In this document: positions 9,901 through 20,519 of the stretch, one piece after another
Layout: each line of letters opens with the position of its first letter
How positions within the stretch are numbered: position 1 is the stretch's first letter
Assembly: GCA_026874595.1 (NCBI GenBank)
Contig: CM049320.1
Span: 28,382,714 to 28,446,713, forward strand
Direction: 5' to 3'
DNA: 64,000 nt
From: Sipunculus nudus
Taxonomy: Eukaryota > Annelida > Sipuncula > Golfingiida > Sipunculidae
Position numbers and translations under genes: made by a program
The notes under the pieces: generated by a model
Databases searched by the model: none
The model's input: only the letters and a program-made list of their open reading frames with translations
Told to the model about the DNA's origin: nothing

Positions 9901-12513
9901 AGATTGCTTAACGAAGAACTATGCACATCTGCAGAGTTCCATTCCAGTTTCCGACCACATGACAGGGGCGTACACACGATAATCCTGTTGTCAACTAGGC
10001 TCGGTGTAACATTCCTGCCGGTCCTATGTGTGCGTCATCCCCATTGCTGGGCCAAAACACCCAAGAACCCAAAAAGGCGCACTCGTTTGTGAGTGAAACA
10101 CGAATGTTGGCCACAGCCAACCCATTAAGCCTGCAGAGCGCTCACCCCGGGTAGGAACTGATCGTGAAAAAAAACTCACGATCTCCCGATTTTGAACTCT
10201 ATGCTCTACCCCTAGACCATAAAAAAAGACCACTTTGTTAATCAACTGATGTTTTTTTCTTATTCAGAAACCGTAACTGCGGGCATAACAGGCCAGTTTT
10301 ACGAACATCAAATGCAATGGAGAGCTCTGGCCACCCGAATAAATCGATTTGAACTAGACCAGCTACCCTGCCGGATCATGCCAATGGACTGTTTGATCAA
10401 ATGCAATCAGCTGACAGCATGCCGTGCTGTTAACGCCTTCAGCAACGGGACCTGTGAAGTTCTTCTGTCACCAGTACTTGGCGGTGACCTCTCTTTAGGG
10501 TCAGTTGCTAACATTCGATTCGGTAAGCATGTTTACTTAGCGAGAAAGTACCAGCAGTTTTTCTGCATTCTGATGATAATAATAATGATAATAATATAAT
10601 AAATAATAATAATAAAAATTATAATTTATTTAAATAACTATTTATTGATGCATTTATTTATCTGTTAAGTGCTAATATACCATGAATATTTCTTTTTTTT
10701 ATAATGGAAATTAAAATAAGTTATAATAATAATAATAATAATAACAATACTTCCACCAATATATGTCTATCGCTACTACCACTACTGCTACTACTTCTAC
10801 TACTACTCTTATTACTTCGAAGAGGACGGCGACCAGTCAAGTGTATACAATCAACTGAAATAATTGGTCCGATAATAAAAGTTCTATATTTGCGAAAACT
10901 TACTTAATTTCTCTAGGCAACCAAGGAATTAATAATACCATTAAATAGTTTCAATATAATCTATTCGATGATCTTTCACAGACACAACTTGCCCAGATGG
11001 ATTCGGACACGAAATCGTCACGTATCCGCATGGATCATGTTACAAGTTCATCCGTGTTGAGCTGGCATGGCAGGATGCACGTGACCACTGCTTCAGTCTG
11101 GGAGGAGACATGGTCGCTATTGAAACGGCAAAGGAAATGACACACATCCTCAGTATCGTTCGGAATGATCCAAATCTACTATTGGAAGGTTTGTAAAATA
11201 ACTAGGTAATTGCTACTAAAAAGTAATGGGGTATCTTTGACCAAGGTTATAATTATTTACGGTTACCTATCGTCTTTGCTTTTCTCTGCCATTTAGTAAT
11301 CAAAACTTGAACGATTTAAAAGTTTGAAATATTTACCCTTTTTTTTGTTAAACGGTAGCGTTAATCATATTTTTGCTCAATCCATGGATACTCAACCGAT
11401 GTATTATCGTTGGCAGTTCACTCAAACCTTTAAGAATATACAAAGTAATTATCAACTTTAATGCCTTACTCAAACGTTACGTTTTTCTATAAATAAACAC
11501 ATGATGGCACGGCGATGCTATAGCGGTTTTACCGTAATTAACAATAAAGACACATTTTAACGGATCCCATTCACAAAACATTATATGAGCGGTATCCTTT
11601 TGATGGTCAGTGTTTTGAACTTTCTGCTGCTTGAGCGATAATACAATGGCTGATAGGCTTCATGTTTGGGGTCGATTTGTGTTCATTGGTGACTTTTTCC
11701 ATTTGGAACTTTTCCACATCTGACCTTTGTTAGCTCAGGTCGTGCAAAGCTTAAATTTTTCAAGATTAATCTAGCCATTGTTAAGTCAGATGGTGGGCCT
11801 AGAGAGCTAAAATTTCTCCTCTGTAACCTGACCTTTGTAAGCTCAGGTCGTACAAAGCTGGAATTTCTCTGGTTTAATCCGACCTTTGCTAGTCAGATCG
11901 TATAGCGCTAGAATTTCTCCATTGTATTCTGACCTTAGTTAGCTCGGATCGTTCAGAGCTTAAAATATCTCTAGATTAACCTGAACTTTGTTAGCTCAGA
12001 TCGTATAGAGCGAGAATTTCTCCTCTGCAGCTTTACCTTTTCAGCACTCATCGTACGGAGCTAGAACGTTACAACAGTAACCTGAGGTTTGTCAGCACAG
12101 ACCGTGTGGAGCTAGAATTTCCTGATAATAATATCATAATCTTTACTTTTTATTACAATTCCAGCTTTATTTCAACAAATTTAACGCGTCACTTTAAGGG
12201 TCTTAAGGTAAAGGCTACAGAACTAGAGTTAAAAAGTAAGATTATTATGGGAAAATACGAAGTATTCAATACTAATGAGCTTTTGGTAATTTCAGTGTTT
12301 TGGATTTCGGGTACCGATGCTGGAGGTGAAGGACAGTGGAAATGGGCAGGCAGTGGAGCTGACGTGGACACGGCCTTGGTGGATGTTGCATACCTCAGTA
12401 ATGCCACTGACAAGAACTGTTTAATGATGACCATTGATATATCAGAGGACACGTGGGTGGACTGGTTCTGTACTGACCTCGTCTACACAATATGTGAAGC
12501 GAGACTAGCTTAG
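5116..12513 (+). CDS. Gene 1: secreted PAN/apple-like plus C-type lectin domain protein (239 aa)
   Basis: Spliced model: 5116-5155, 10268-10522, 10982-11188, 12296-12513; all introns are phase 1 with GT-AG ends. A 13-residue hydrophobic start (MIYLVILTIFYYS) acts as signal peptide. Residues 14-98 form a Cys-rich PAN/apple-like domain (C48, C55, C59, C65, C76; sequon N73-G-T). Residues 99-239 form a long-form CTLD with C102-C118, C135-C234 and C209-C226 as expected pairs, WISG at 170-173, and WVDWFC (221-226) in place of WND-C. No EPN or QPD sugar-binding triplet is seen, so classical calcium-dependent sugar binding is doubtful. It is the most complete CTLD of the cluster. The main uncertainty is exon 1: intron 1 is 5.1 kb of repeats. 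Role (secreted ligand recognition) is inferred from family. Confidence 0.8.
5165..5221. repeat. (AT)n microsatellite followed by (GT)n and (GA)n
   Basis: It starts ten bases after the exon 1 donor of gene 1. A GTGTGTGTGTGTGAGAAAGAGAG run follows directly to about 5247. Confidence 0.9.
5308..5560 (+). repeat. Dispersed repeats with GGGGCGTAGCCAGG motif
   Basis: GGGGCGTAGCCAGGATT plus a G-rich tail is a common end motif of animal non-autonomous elements. It is followed from 5353 by a second element (GTGGCGGATTAAGG...) that matches the inverted copy at 900-1290. Both lie inside gene 1 intron 1. Confidence 0.55.
5670..6080. repeat. Decayed SINE-like repeat, related to 242-740
   Basis: CCGTGAGATTATTCACGGTC (about 5801) matches the CACGGTCGAC core of the tRNA-SINE family. 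GATAAAATGAGAGATTTTGCAG (about 6006) is the reverse of the block at 312-330. The poly-C tract has been lost. Confidence 0.5.
6100..6195. repeat. AT microsatellite inside a palindrome
   Basis: TTAATCTAATACAAATA (from about 6131) and TATTTGTATTAGATTAA (to about 6192) are exact inverted arms around an AT tract. The single strand could fold into a long hairpin. Confidence 0.75.
6196..6290 (-). repeat. G/C-rich end of a dispersed element
   Basis: The minus strand reads CCAGGGGCGTAGCCAAGG followed by G and C runs. It is the same motif as at 5308, inverted. Confidence 0.5.
6900..6950. repeat. (AT)n microsatellite
   Basis: Uninterrupted AT tract of about 50 bases in gene 1 intron 1. Confidence 0.9.
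7036..7258. repeat. Probable small non-autonomous element
   Basis: It opens with AAAGGCGGATCAAGGATTTAGG and closes with a poly-C run, TCCGGATCCTCTTC. The GGATC-containing ends are roughly inverted. G and C homopolymers near each end resemble the other elements here. Overlapping ORFs on both strands are by-products. Confidence 0.4.
7530..8150. repeat. Two GTGGCG-type G-rich repeat ends and intervening sequence
   Basis: GTGGCGGACCCAG plus a poly-G tract occurs at about 7532-7580, and GTGGCGTCAATTTG plus G-rich DNA at about 8088-8145. No gene is supported between them. Confidence 0.4.
8162..8340. repeat. Two-copy tandem repeat, period about 89 bp
   Basis: The block TAAGTATAAGG...TTTCCAGT(T/A)TATGTTGATTC occurs at 8162 and again at 8251 with a handful of differences. 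Both belong to the dispersed repeat shared with 4241-4585. Confidence 0.85.
8341..9871. other. Non-coding part of gene 1 intron 1
   Basis: It contains the GATGATTACATTGACC repeat end near 8430 and a G-rich element end near 9455-9490 (minus strand GTCCAGTAAGGGCACAGG). No gene is seen. Confidence 0.4.
9872..10232 (-). mobile_element. tRNA-derived SINE, decayed copy
   Basis: It is collinear with the better copy at 61196-61605: GGAGATAACCGCCTCC, CACATCTGCAGAG, CCCATTGCTGGG, GGCGCACTCGT, ATTAAGCCTGCAGAGCGCTC, then the tRNA-like head on the minus strand (box-A-like TGGTCTAGGGGTAGAGC, about 10202-10218). The B box is eroded. It sits at the 3' end of gene 1 intron 1. Confidence 0.8.
10268..10522 (+). 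CDS. Gene 1 exon 2, PAN/apple-like domain
   Basis: Acceptor TTATTCAG, donor CG|GTAAGC, 255 nt, phase 1 to phase 1. It encodes the Cys pattern C-x6-C-x3-C-x5-C-x10-C. It lies just downstream of a SINE, so the SINE ends within intron 1. Confidence 0.85.
10566..10840. repeat. (AAT)n / (ACT)n simple repeats
   Basis: AATAATAATG-type runs at 10576-10610 and 10724-10746, and a CTACTACTA-type run at 10773-10812, all in gene 1 intron 2. Low-complexity ORFs there are spurious. Confidence 0.8.
10982..11188 (+). CDS. Gene 1 exon 3, first half of CTLD
   Basis: Acceptor TTTCACAG, donor GAAG|GTTTGT, 207 nt. This length is identical in all six family members. It encodes CPDGF, SCYKF, a WQDARDHC helix and MVAIET, the standard opening of a CTLD. 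Confidence 0.9.
11720..12122. repeat. Minisatellite, about 8 units of roughly 50 bp
   Basis: Degenerate units of the form CCTGACCTTTGTTAGCTCAG then TCGTATAGAGC then TAGAATTTCTCC start near 11720, 11778, 11828, 11878, 11928, 11981, 12033 and 12081. The array fills much of gene 1 intron 3. Confidence 0.85.
12296..12513 (+). CDS. Gene 1 exon 4, second half of CTLD
   Basis: Acceptor GTAATTTCAG, 218 nt to the TAG stop. It encodes VFWISG, WKWAGSG, NCLMM, WVDWFC and the terminal YTICEARLA. The open frame runs upstream to 12106 through the intron by chance. Confidence 0.9.
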
Positions 12514-13741
12514 ATTTTCTCATTTAAAACACATTTACTGTGCACATCCTGTCGGAAGCAAATTGTGTCGGTGTACAGGACAAACCTTGATATAAACATA
12601 GGAAAAAAACAAAAACAAAATATCTGTTTTTGCAATTTAACATTAACATAATACACGTGTGTTTGTGTGCCAATATGTACATTAATTATAATGTTTCTGG
12701 ATAATATATTGTTATATTAATATGCTTAACAATATTAAATCGTGTTTTGTTTGTTTCTTTCGATAAATATATGATTGGGTGTGTGTTTACTTTAATATTA
12801 AATGAGATTATTATAGAGAGTTCTTTTTGGAGTTAACATGTAATCTGCAATCAGGCGAATCATAATTATTTTACTCTCCAACAATAAATGTCATGACCCT
12901 ATGAGTTATATTGATCACGTTGTTTCAAACGGCAGTGATGGGAAAATATATTGAGCAAAAAGATAATAAGGAATGTTAGTGTCAACATGTGTCATATTTA
13001 TTATACCTGCACATTGAAAAATCTTTTAAATATTTCTTTATTATCTTACAAATAAGGTAGGTATTAGACGACTCCTGGGGGCAACGGTGCTTTTACTTTA
13101 GCAAAACTATTGTGATTACCCGCGAGATCACATCACACATTACCCCAGATCGCAAATTTTACATTTTTATACACATAAGGTTAGAATACAAAGACAGCAT
13201 TTAACCTCCTAGTACGTCGAATTTGTTGTTATATTACTCATTTTCTAAATAATATCTCACATTTAACCATATAATAGAATATTACAAAGTTTCAGGACAA
13301 TGCTTACCATTATTGCTGCGCGCCCCTCACAAGAGTAGAAACTCTGCTGTTTAGGAATTTCGGGGATTTCGGGTAAAGAAAAATTACCTCACAGTGTACT
13401 GGAACCGCTCAGATTTGTTTCAATGAAAAAAAAAATACTCATGATTTTTGTATAGGCTATTTCGGTAAGCAAGCGTATGTTCAATATCAACGGACTGCTG
13501 TTTTTTGGATTGTGACAGTTGTATTTTGTAAAAAAACGACCTGTGGTGGAAAGATGGTTCTTATGGCTGATTTAACGACATGATCTCAAAACTCGCCGCG
13601 TTTACAAAATGACCCAAATTATCACTTCACACCTCACAATATGACACCAGTGTCTCAAACATTTAATGACATTTAACTTTTAGTAAAATGACATTTCACA
13701 CATTAATCGCCTTTGCAAAACACCCCTAAATACATGTTGCA
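12514..13741. other. 3' flank of gene 1, no further gene
   Basis: AT-rich, with no coding evidence. An AATAAA lies at 12883-12888, 370 bp past the stop. It is a possible but unproven polyadenylation signal. Confidence 0.4.
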
Positions 13742-13895
13742 CGCTAAATTACATGAGTTTGTAGATATATAGTGAAGAGATATAAAGCGCTAATTACACC
13801 AGTTTGTACACATATGGTGAGGAGATATAAGCCCTAATTATGTCATTTTGTAGGTATATAGTGAGGAGAAAAAAAAACCTAATTACATCAGTTTC
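13742..13895. repeat. Three-copy tandem repeat, about 53-bp unit
   Basis: Units of the form CTAATTACATCAGTTTGTAG then ATATAGTGAGGAGATATAA are repeated three times with drift. The array abuts the DIRS relic. Confidence 0.75.
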
Positions 13896-13899
13896 CTAA

Positions 13900-16200
13900 T
13901 GTGGCCAGAATCCGAGAGTCCGAAATGTTAAATTCCTCATGGCAACAGCCCAATCCTTTACCACTAGTATATATTGGTACAAGAGTGAAGTCTGGACATT
14001 AAATTGAAGTCTTAACACTTAAACTGAACAGGTTTGGGCGACAGTTCAATATTAGCAGACCACCAAGCTTTAATGCATATGCTCGTTAGAATCCCAGTTG
14101 GTATCTTAAAGAGCAGCATATTTTTTTTATCTTTTTTTAAAAATAGTCTGTAAAAAAGCCGTGAGGCACTGCTGGGAAACTTGATACTAAAAACCTAATA
14201 GCTTCAGCAACTTCTCTAATAGCAGGAAAATAAGCCCTGCTTAATCTAGGACATGCTTCAGCTATTCTCCTTGATTTTTCTGAAGTACGAAAAACTGACA
14301 TCATTACAGCATTAGGAGCAAATTAAAAAAAATATTCTCTGAGTGGATTGCAAAACTGATTCCTCTGGGTTTGCAATGAATCCAAGTCTGTCAAAGGGCA
14401 TAACAGTAACCTTAATATTTTCTGTGCATTCCTTTATAATCACTGCCTTGAAGATAGCTATCATCAGTGCAGCCCTCAGATAAGTGTCCTTGCTTACGTA
14501 GTAGAGAGTATACCATTGTGCATAGATTTTGTAAATTACGTGTTGCACAAGTTGGGCCTTGAGGCATAGGTACCATTCCAGAAAAAATTCAAATATTTCT
14601 GATGTTCCTCTTCAATATCTACAGAATAATATGCGTCTTTCAGATTAATGGGTACCATGTATCACCTTTGCCTCATCATGCAAATAGCATGTTATACAAA
14701 GTCCATTTTCAAATGCCGATATTATGCCGGCTAAAATTCAAAATTATCCTGTATGAGATGTCATCACTCTTTTTCTGGATGAAAAAATTAGATATAAATT
14801 ATCCCTTTTCATGTGAAAATATGGTTATGACTTTTTTCTGTAACAATATGTTAATTGCCTAATCCAAAGCAATTAATCCATTACTGTTAATCTTGTATAG
14901 ATTTAGGCAAAACATTTGAACAGGTTCTGTTTCAAAATCACTTTTATAAACATGCACAATGCTCCGAATGTCTCTGTCTGAGGTAGGATTTTCCCCTTTC
15001 ATTCTCAGACTGTGAAAGTCTGCCTTCGATAAAACAGTAATTCTGTTTTATATATGGAGGTTATTGTTTAAAGGAAAAGTGTTTTCGCTGAATCGAAGAA
15101 AGCTGGCCTTCCTTATCTGAAGAGGTGCTGGGAAGTTTTATTTATGCTTCTCTTAGCACCTTTTTCTTCCAGTAATTCTGGGGGCTTGTAATTGACCCCG
15201 TGCCACCCGTATTTTGACTGGAAACTGTCCTTTGCAACATGGGTGGCCTGTTTTACATCTCTCATATCTTACTGGAGATCTTCTCCAAATATGAGATGAG
15301 AAGGAGCTGTGTTCATCCAACACAGTCCTGCATATTCTAGATTTATCACAGGTTATATGAAGTTTTTACACTTCATAGGTAAACCCAGCAAGGGGTTGCC
15401 AAGCAACGCTATAGCATCCACTGCCTGCCTAAGTGGCTCTTTTTGCAAAGAGGAGACTAGTTTTCAGCCAAATTGACCAGTATCCACGATGCTTCGATAA
15501 TTGACCTCTGTATTTAAAAGAAATTGCCATCTGTAACTTTTCGTTAACTCCTCATTTTACTCCAAGTTACCCTGTTCACTCTGGCCACCACCATGGCCTC
15601 ACAATATTTTGGCCGTAATTATAATTAAGTTTTTGTGTGGGGCGGGACAGTGGCTTGGTAAATCGTTTGTTTATGCCAGCCTTTCAGGCCGACAGCTTCC
15701 TCCTTGTTCAGCTCCTGCTCAACAGTATCAAGAATATCATCACTGTTTCTAGAATTATTCAACATTGCTCTTTTCCAGCAAGTTCGACATATCCTCTTCA
15801 ACATCATCAGATTCGCTATCTGATAATTCCGATGCCTTCCTTTTAGTTATTAAGGATGATGGTGGGCCGGCAATGACACTAGGCCCTGACAAACCCATAT
15901 TGGCACATGCCTGACCCAAAGAAAACATCTTTTACTCAATTTTACCATATTACCACTCATTGACTTCATAAAGTCCAAAATGTTCATGTCACTTTCTTCA
16001 ACTTTAGACATATTATCTTCTCGTAGGATCTTGTTACATTGCTCCATAATGCTTGCACAGTTTTGGGGAGATGTGATGCGCACATATAAGAGAGTACATA
16101 GTCACGTGTGTTGGCTGTAGCGAAGCTAGCTTCACACTGACCAGCTGCTGGACTTCATCATCTGCTTTGACTGTGGAGTGACTGACAGATGTGAGGTAGA
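13900..16200 (-). mobile_element. DIRS-type retroelement relic (gag-like and reverse transcriptase remains)
   Basis: Read on the minus strand, several frames carry DIRS1-family signatures in the right order. The gag-like part includes QAVDAIALLGNPLLGLPMKC (about 15440-15380) and PVINLEYAGLC then LIFGEDL (about 15350-15260). The reverse-transcriptase part includes INLKDAYYSVDIEEEHQKY (about 14650-14590), DDSYLQGSDYK (about 14474-14440), LGFIANPEESVLQSTQRI (about 14390-14335) and IREVAEAIRFLVSSFPAV (about 14225-14170). The catalytic Asp pair survives, but the preceding aromatic residue is replaced (CTDD). Many stops and frameshifts show it is dead. No tyrosine recombinase or terminal repeats were identified. 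Confidence 0.8.
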
Positions 16201-16727
16201 ACATTTAGATTTTTTTCTCTATAATGTCCGATTAAACTGTATAATTTCGCAAATTGTAATAAAGAGAGGTGGATCTTTTTTTCTTGAAGGGTAACAGATA
16301 AAAACTAAGATTCGTGACCCAGTCACAAATATCCACTGCAATAGTCATTCAATATTTTATATTGGCATGGCCATAAACACCTTGGAATGTTAGCATTTAT
16401 TCAGGAGGGTGAGATTATCAAAGAATTCACGTGAATATATCGATTACAGTTTTAATGCCATATCTATGTGAAAAACCGTCATTTCCTCGTGCCACTTGAC
16501 TACCAATCACATCACTTGTCAGATTCATTCTTTCCCATGATCAGATATTAAACAAATACGCACTGAGGTTTTATCAGTATGATCAGGTATAATGGGATAT
16601 ATTTATCCACATTGTGTGTGTTGTTAGAAAGGCACACCCTTACCTAACAGTTGGTCTGATTTATTTCAAGTAAGAGCATACTCGACGGTTCTCGGCAGTT
16701 GAGGGCATGGCACAAAGGAAATTTAAG

Positions 16728-16905
16728 TTTACAACAGCAACCTATTTAACAAACCAATGGCCGATGACATAAGATTATCATAAATCAGACTGGGAGGACA
16801 TCGACGCCCTGTAGGTTAAATACGTTAAATAAGTCAACGTAAACCGGGTTCTCTTACTCAGGCGACTAGGTTGTATTAAACCAACCGTTGATCACCATTT
16901 TTATT
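16728..16905 (+). promoter_or_regulatory. Conserved upstream block of the gene 2/3/4 subfamily (copy 1)
   Basis: ACAACAGCAACCTATTTAAC...CTTCTCTTACTCAGGCGAC...ACCAACCGTTGATCACCAT matches blocks at 29435-29605 and 46170-46335. The three blocks lie about 0.9 kb upstream of the three first exons (17652, 30331, 47052). A shared repeat cannot be excluded, but fixed position before paralogous genes suggests retained promoter or enhancer DNA. Confidence 0.45.
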
Positions 16906-17651
16906 TAATATAACTTTCTTTAAAAGAAAGCAGAAAATTAAAAACTTTATGTTTTTAATTAAAATCTTTCAACATTAGATTTGACAGAGTCATAGGAGTT
17001 ATAAGTCGCTTTGTAAACATTAAAAAAATATTTCAAATCATACAATAATACATTACTTAGAATTCTAAATTTCTAAAGTATTCCGAGTTACTTTATCAAT
17101 TCGATAAAAATCAACTGTATAGAATTAAATAAATGTAAAAACAAAAATAAAAGACTGCAATATTTCGATAAGACATGCTTTAGCTATATTTCTGCATTGT
17201 CTTTATGTAAGTCTAGACGCATTTGGTCTAGATCCAGGGGCCCATGCTTTTATGTGATATCCTGTTAAGTGTGAATGGTGAATGTATTTTGACATTGTCA
17301 AATTTTCATAGAGATGTCAAAATATGTTCAATTTTATAGACACTGTGGATTCCAAACACAAAGGGACCATATTCTATACCAATGCTTCATTTAATCATTT
17401 CTGTCAAGCAATATTTCATCCAGATACATGCTTCCAGCAGCACAAAGGACACATATTCAGACAATGATTAAAACAAACCTTGTATCTTGAATTGATTCAC
17501 TTTATCAGGCTGCCAGCAGGCCTACCATATCGACGAAATATTTTTTATCCCTTTCTTTGGTTGAATGCTAAGGTTCCTGTTTATGTATGCTTGGAGATTT
17601 AGCATGAGAAAAACTTAATCTGCCCCAGTGGCCGTTGGAATTCATGTAACC

Positions 17652-17718
17652 ATGAAGCAAGGAGAGTCTGCATACATGGGTTTCTGTTTTATTTTAATTT
17701 TATTCTCCATTACCCAAG
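17652..17718 (+). pseudogene. Duplicate first exon of gene 2 with destroyed splice donor
   Basis: An open 67-nt signal-peptide exon (MKQGESAYMGFCFILI...), equivalent to the working exon at 20453-20519. The donor reads CAAG|GAACCG, whereas the functional copy has CGAG|GTACCG and gene 4 has CAAG|GTATTG. Read-through meets TGA a few codons later. If transcribed, it cannot splice here to exon 2 of gene 2. Confidence 0.85.
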
Positions 17719-18195
17719 GAACCGTTTATTGAATGCTATTTGCGTTAATACAGATATGCAACGGGCAGAGGGATTTGTATAAAATATATTTCTTTTAAAC
17801 TGGACGAGAAAATTATTTTAAAAACATTATGAAATGTATTTAAAACTTGAAAACGAAGGACAAAACCTATAAAAAAAACGAAGAACAAATACCAAATATT
17901 AATCTTCGAGTTCCCTTCCTCAGACACGTAAGAAAAAAAAAAAGAACAGATTGACCTAACAGTTGTTAAAGGTTTAGTACAGTCTTAACATAATTAGATA
18001 TTAACCTATCATTATTTTAAGTATATTCTTTAAAAATGCTCTTTGGCCTGAAGTAGATAAACAGATATTCCGCCGACTTTTTGTAAAGTTATATATCATG
18101 AAAAGCTTTATTACTTTGCGACTCATTTGCGTTATTTTTGCTGAAATACCTTGAATGGTTGTCTATGGCTGCGTTTGGTGTTTGTTAGACAACAG

Positions 18196-18223
18196 TGACG
18201 TCACAAAGACGTCACAGTATTGG
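18196..18223. promoter_or_regulatory. Paired CRE/ATF-like palindromes plus inverted CCAAT (copy 1)
   Basis: TGACGTCA at 18196-18203 and GACGTCAC at 18208-18215, then ATTGG at 18219-18223 in a locally GC-rich stretch. This motif grouping is typical of animal promoters, but binding is not shown. Confidence 0.5.
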
Positions 18224-20452
18224 TCGCGCATCACTTTCAATTGACTGACAACATAAGTGTGACTGTCTTGTTTGTTATCAGTTCTCAGGCAAGGAATTAG
18301 TCGTAAACACTGTAACTTGTTTTGTCATATATTTGATTATTTATCTTATACAAAATCAAAGCAAGGTTAGGCATTACTTTTTACGCAGGTAGTCAGCGGA
18401 AGAGCTCCTGCAACCTTGGGACAAAAAAGAATTACACTGCTTTACTTGTATGAAAAATTATTATAGAAAAAAACATGCGGACACGGTTACTGGGACGAAC
18501 TATAGGTCCCTGCTATATCCGCACTGAAACAAAAATGTGTTTCTAGCAAATCAGTTAATAATAAAAATTAGTATTTTTACTGTCCTGTAAATCCCATATG
18601 GAATGAAAAGAAATTACATGTATACCAAGGGAGAAACAACATATTCTTGAATCACTTATCAGCTAAACAACGGAGATACTGATTGACATCTGGAATTGTT
18701 AGTAGCTGTATTTTGAGCTCGAATACTGCTTATCTTAATAAGTAGGGCCCTGTGTATTGAAAGTCAATTATTGCCAGCTAGATCAGCCAGTTGACTTGTT
18801 AAGTAGTGGAAATGAACTGGGATCATAAGCTCTGGCTTCTCCTGAGTTTGGCATTTTCTGAATTAACATATGGCATTAACATCACTGTTTATTCATGGTA
18901 AATGAACATTGGTTATTTATGAATGATTAATTTATTTTACCAAACTGTCACTTGCATTCACTTTCTAGATAGCCATCTAATTTAATACAAGTATTTATAT
19001 AACACTTTATGACCATTTTCTCAAAACAGCATTCCTGTAGATTCCACCATATTTAGAGGGATATTTATAAAAATTACGAGTTATTCACTGTCCCACTTGA
19101 AAACTTGTAATCCAGCTCCTATTTAAAAAAACATGTAATCAAAAACGTGTTTTTATCTCGGTAGGACAGGCCATTTATACAAATGATATTTGTTGATGAA
19201 AAAAAAACTTAAAGAAAAAAGAAAGATGATAAATGTACATTTAAGAAAAAAGGTAATAAATATACAATAAAAATCAGCTGATATTTATGAATATTTTCAG
19301 ATCCTTTTGTGAGATATATCGCTTTTCCAATGATGATTATGCTTTAAATCTTTCCAACAAACAAATAAAACTAATAAATATTTATGACGATGTTTAGAAC
19401 ACAAATCAGTTTAAGTTCTGCGATAAAGATATTTAGCAAAACAATGTCATTAAAAGCATGTAGAAACGATTTGTACCTGCATCTTTCAAATATTGAGGAA
19501 ATCTCCTGAGCGTGGTGAAGACTATATCCTTGAACAAATAAACATGTTGTCCCGATGCTGTCAATAATCAATCTTCAATATACCTAGCGTCATATCGACC
19601 AACTGGCATTACGACCAGATAACTGGCGCCAGAATGTCTTTACAAGTCTCAGGAACGCATTATAAGAAGATGCAAATATTTTCGTCATTTCTGACAACGC
19701 TTCATGGCCTAGTGGTACACTGTCAATCTATTTTGGAAATGATTTAAATCAAATTTATGTAGCCAATTTCAAATTAGGCGTACATTTAATGAAAGCATAG
19801 GATATCAGGCACATTCATAGACGAATTGATGCAATATGCCAAGCTCCTCTAAACAGAACAACTCACTAATACGGACAAAATCCTCTAGTCCCTTGAATGT
19901 TCTGCTTAGGGGAGTTTCACTGTAAATGTAAAAAAAAAATAAAATAAAAGAAAAAGAATGCAATATTTCGATGTCATGTTTAAGGTATATTTCTGCATTG
20001 TCTTTATGCGAGTCTAGAAGCATTTGGCCTAGATCCAGGGGCCCATGCTTTCATGTGATATCCTGTTAACTGTGAATGGTGAATCTATTTCGACATTGTC
20101 AAATTTTAATAGAGATGTCAAAATATGTTCAATTTTATAGACACTGTGGATTCCAAACACAAAGGGACCATATTCTATACCAATGCTTTCATTTAATCAT
20201 TTCTGTCAAGCAATATTACATCCAGATACATGCTTCTAGCAGCACAAAGGACACATATTCAGACCATGATTAAAAAATCCTTGTATCTTGAATTGATTCA
20301 CTTTATCAGGCTGTCAGCAGGCCTACCAAAACGACAAAATATTTTTTATCCCTTTCTTTGGTTGAATGCTAAGGTTCCTGTTTATGTGTGTCTGGAGATT
20401 TAGCTTGAGAAAAACTTAATCTGTCCCAGTGGCCGTTGGAATTCATGTAACC

Positions 20453-20519
20453 ATGAAGCAAGGAGGGTCTGCATACATGGGTTTCTGTCTTATTTTAATT
20501 TTATTCTCCATCACCCGAG
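20453..20519 (+). CDS. Gene 2 exon 1, signal peptide
   Basis: The ATG is followed by MKQGGSAYMGF and a hydrophobic CLILILFSI core, ending CGAG|GTACCG, phase 1. Length (67 nt) equals the first exons of genes 3 and 4. Confidence 0.85.

Larger units (their letters stand above)
17131..19560 (+). repeat. Tandem duplication, copy 1 (first exon region of gene 2)
   Basis: Collinear with 19924-22440 throughout, with frequent substitutions and small indels. It contains a first-exon copy at 17652-17718 and the paired CRE-like motif at 18196-18215. The homology stops just before the exon 2 position, so copy 1 has no exon 2 of its own. Confidence 0.9.

Noticed and set aside
12106-12295. Gene 1 last exon extended upstream as one long ORF from 12106
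   Set aside because: The extension covers the end of the minisatellite and a clear TTTCAG acceptor at 12291-12295; family alignment starts at the acceptor.
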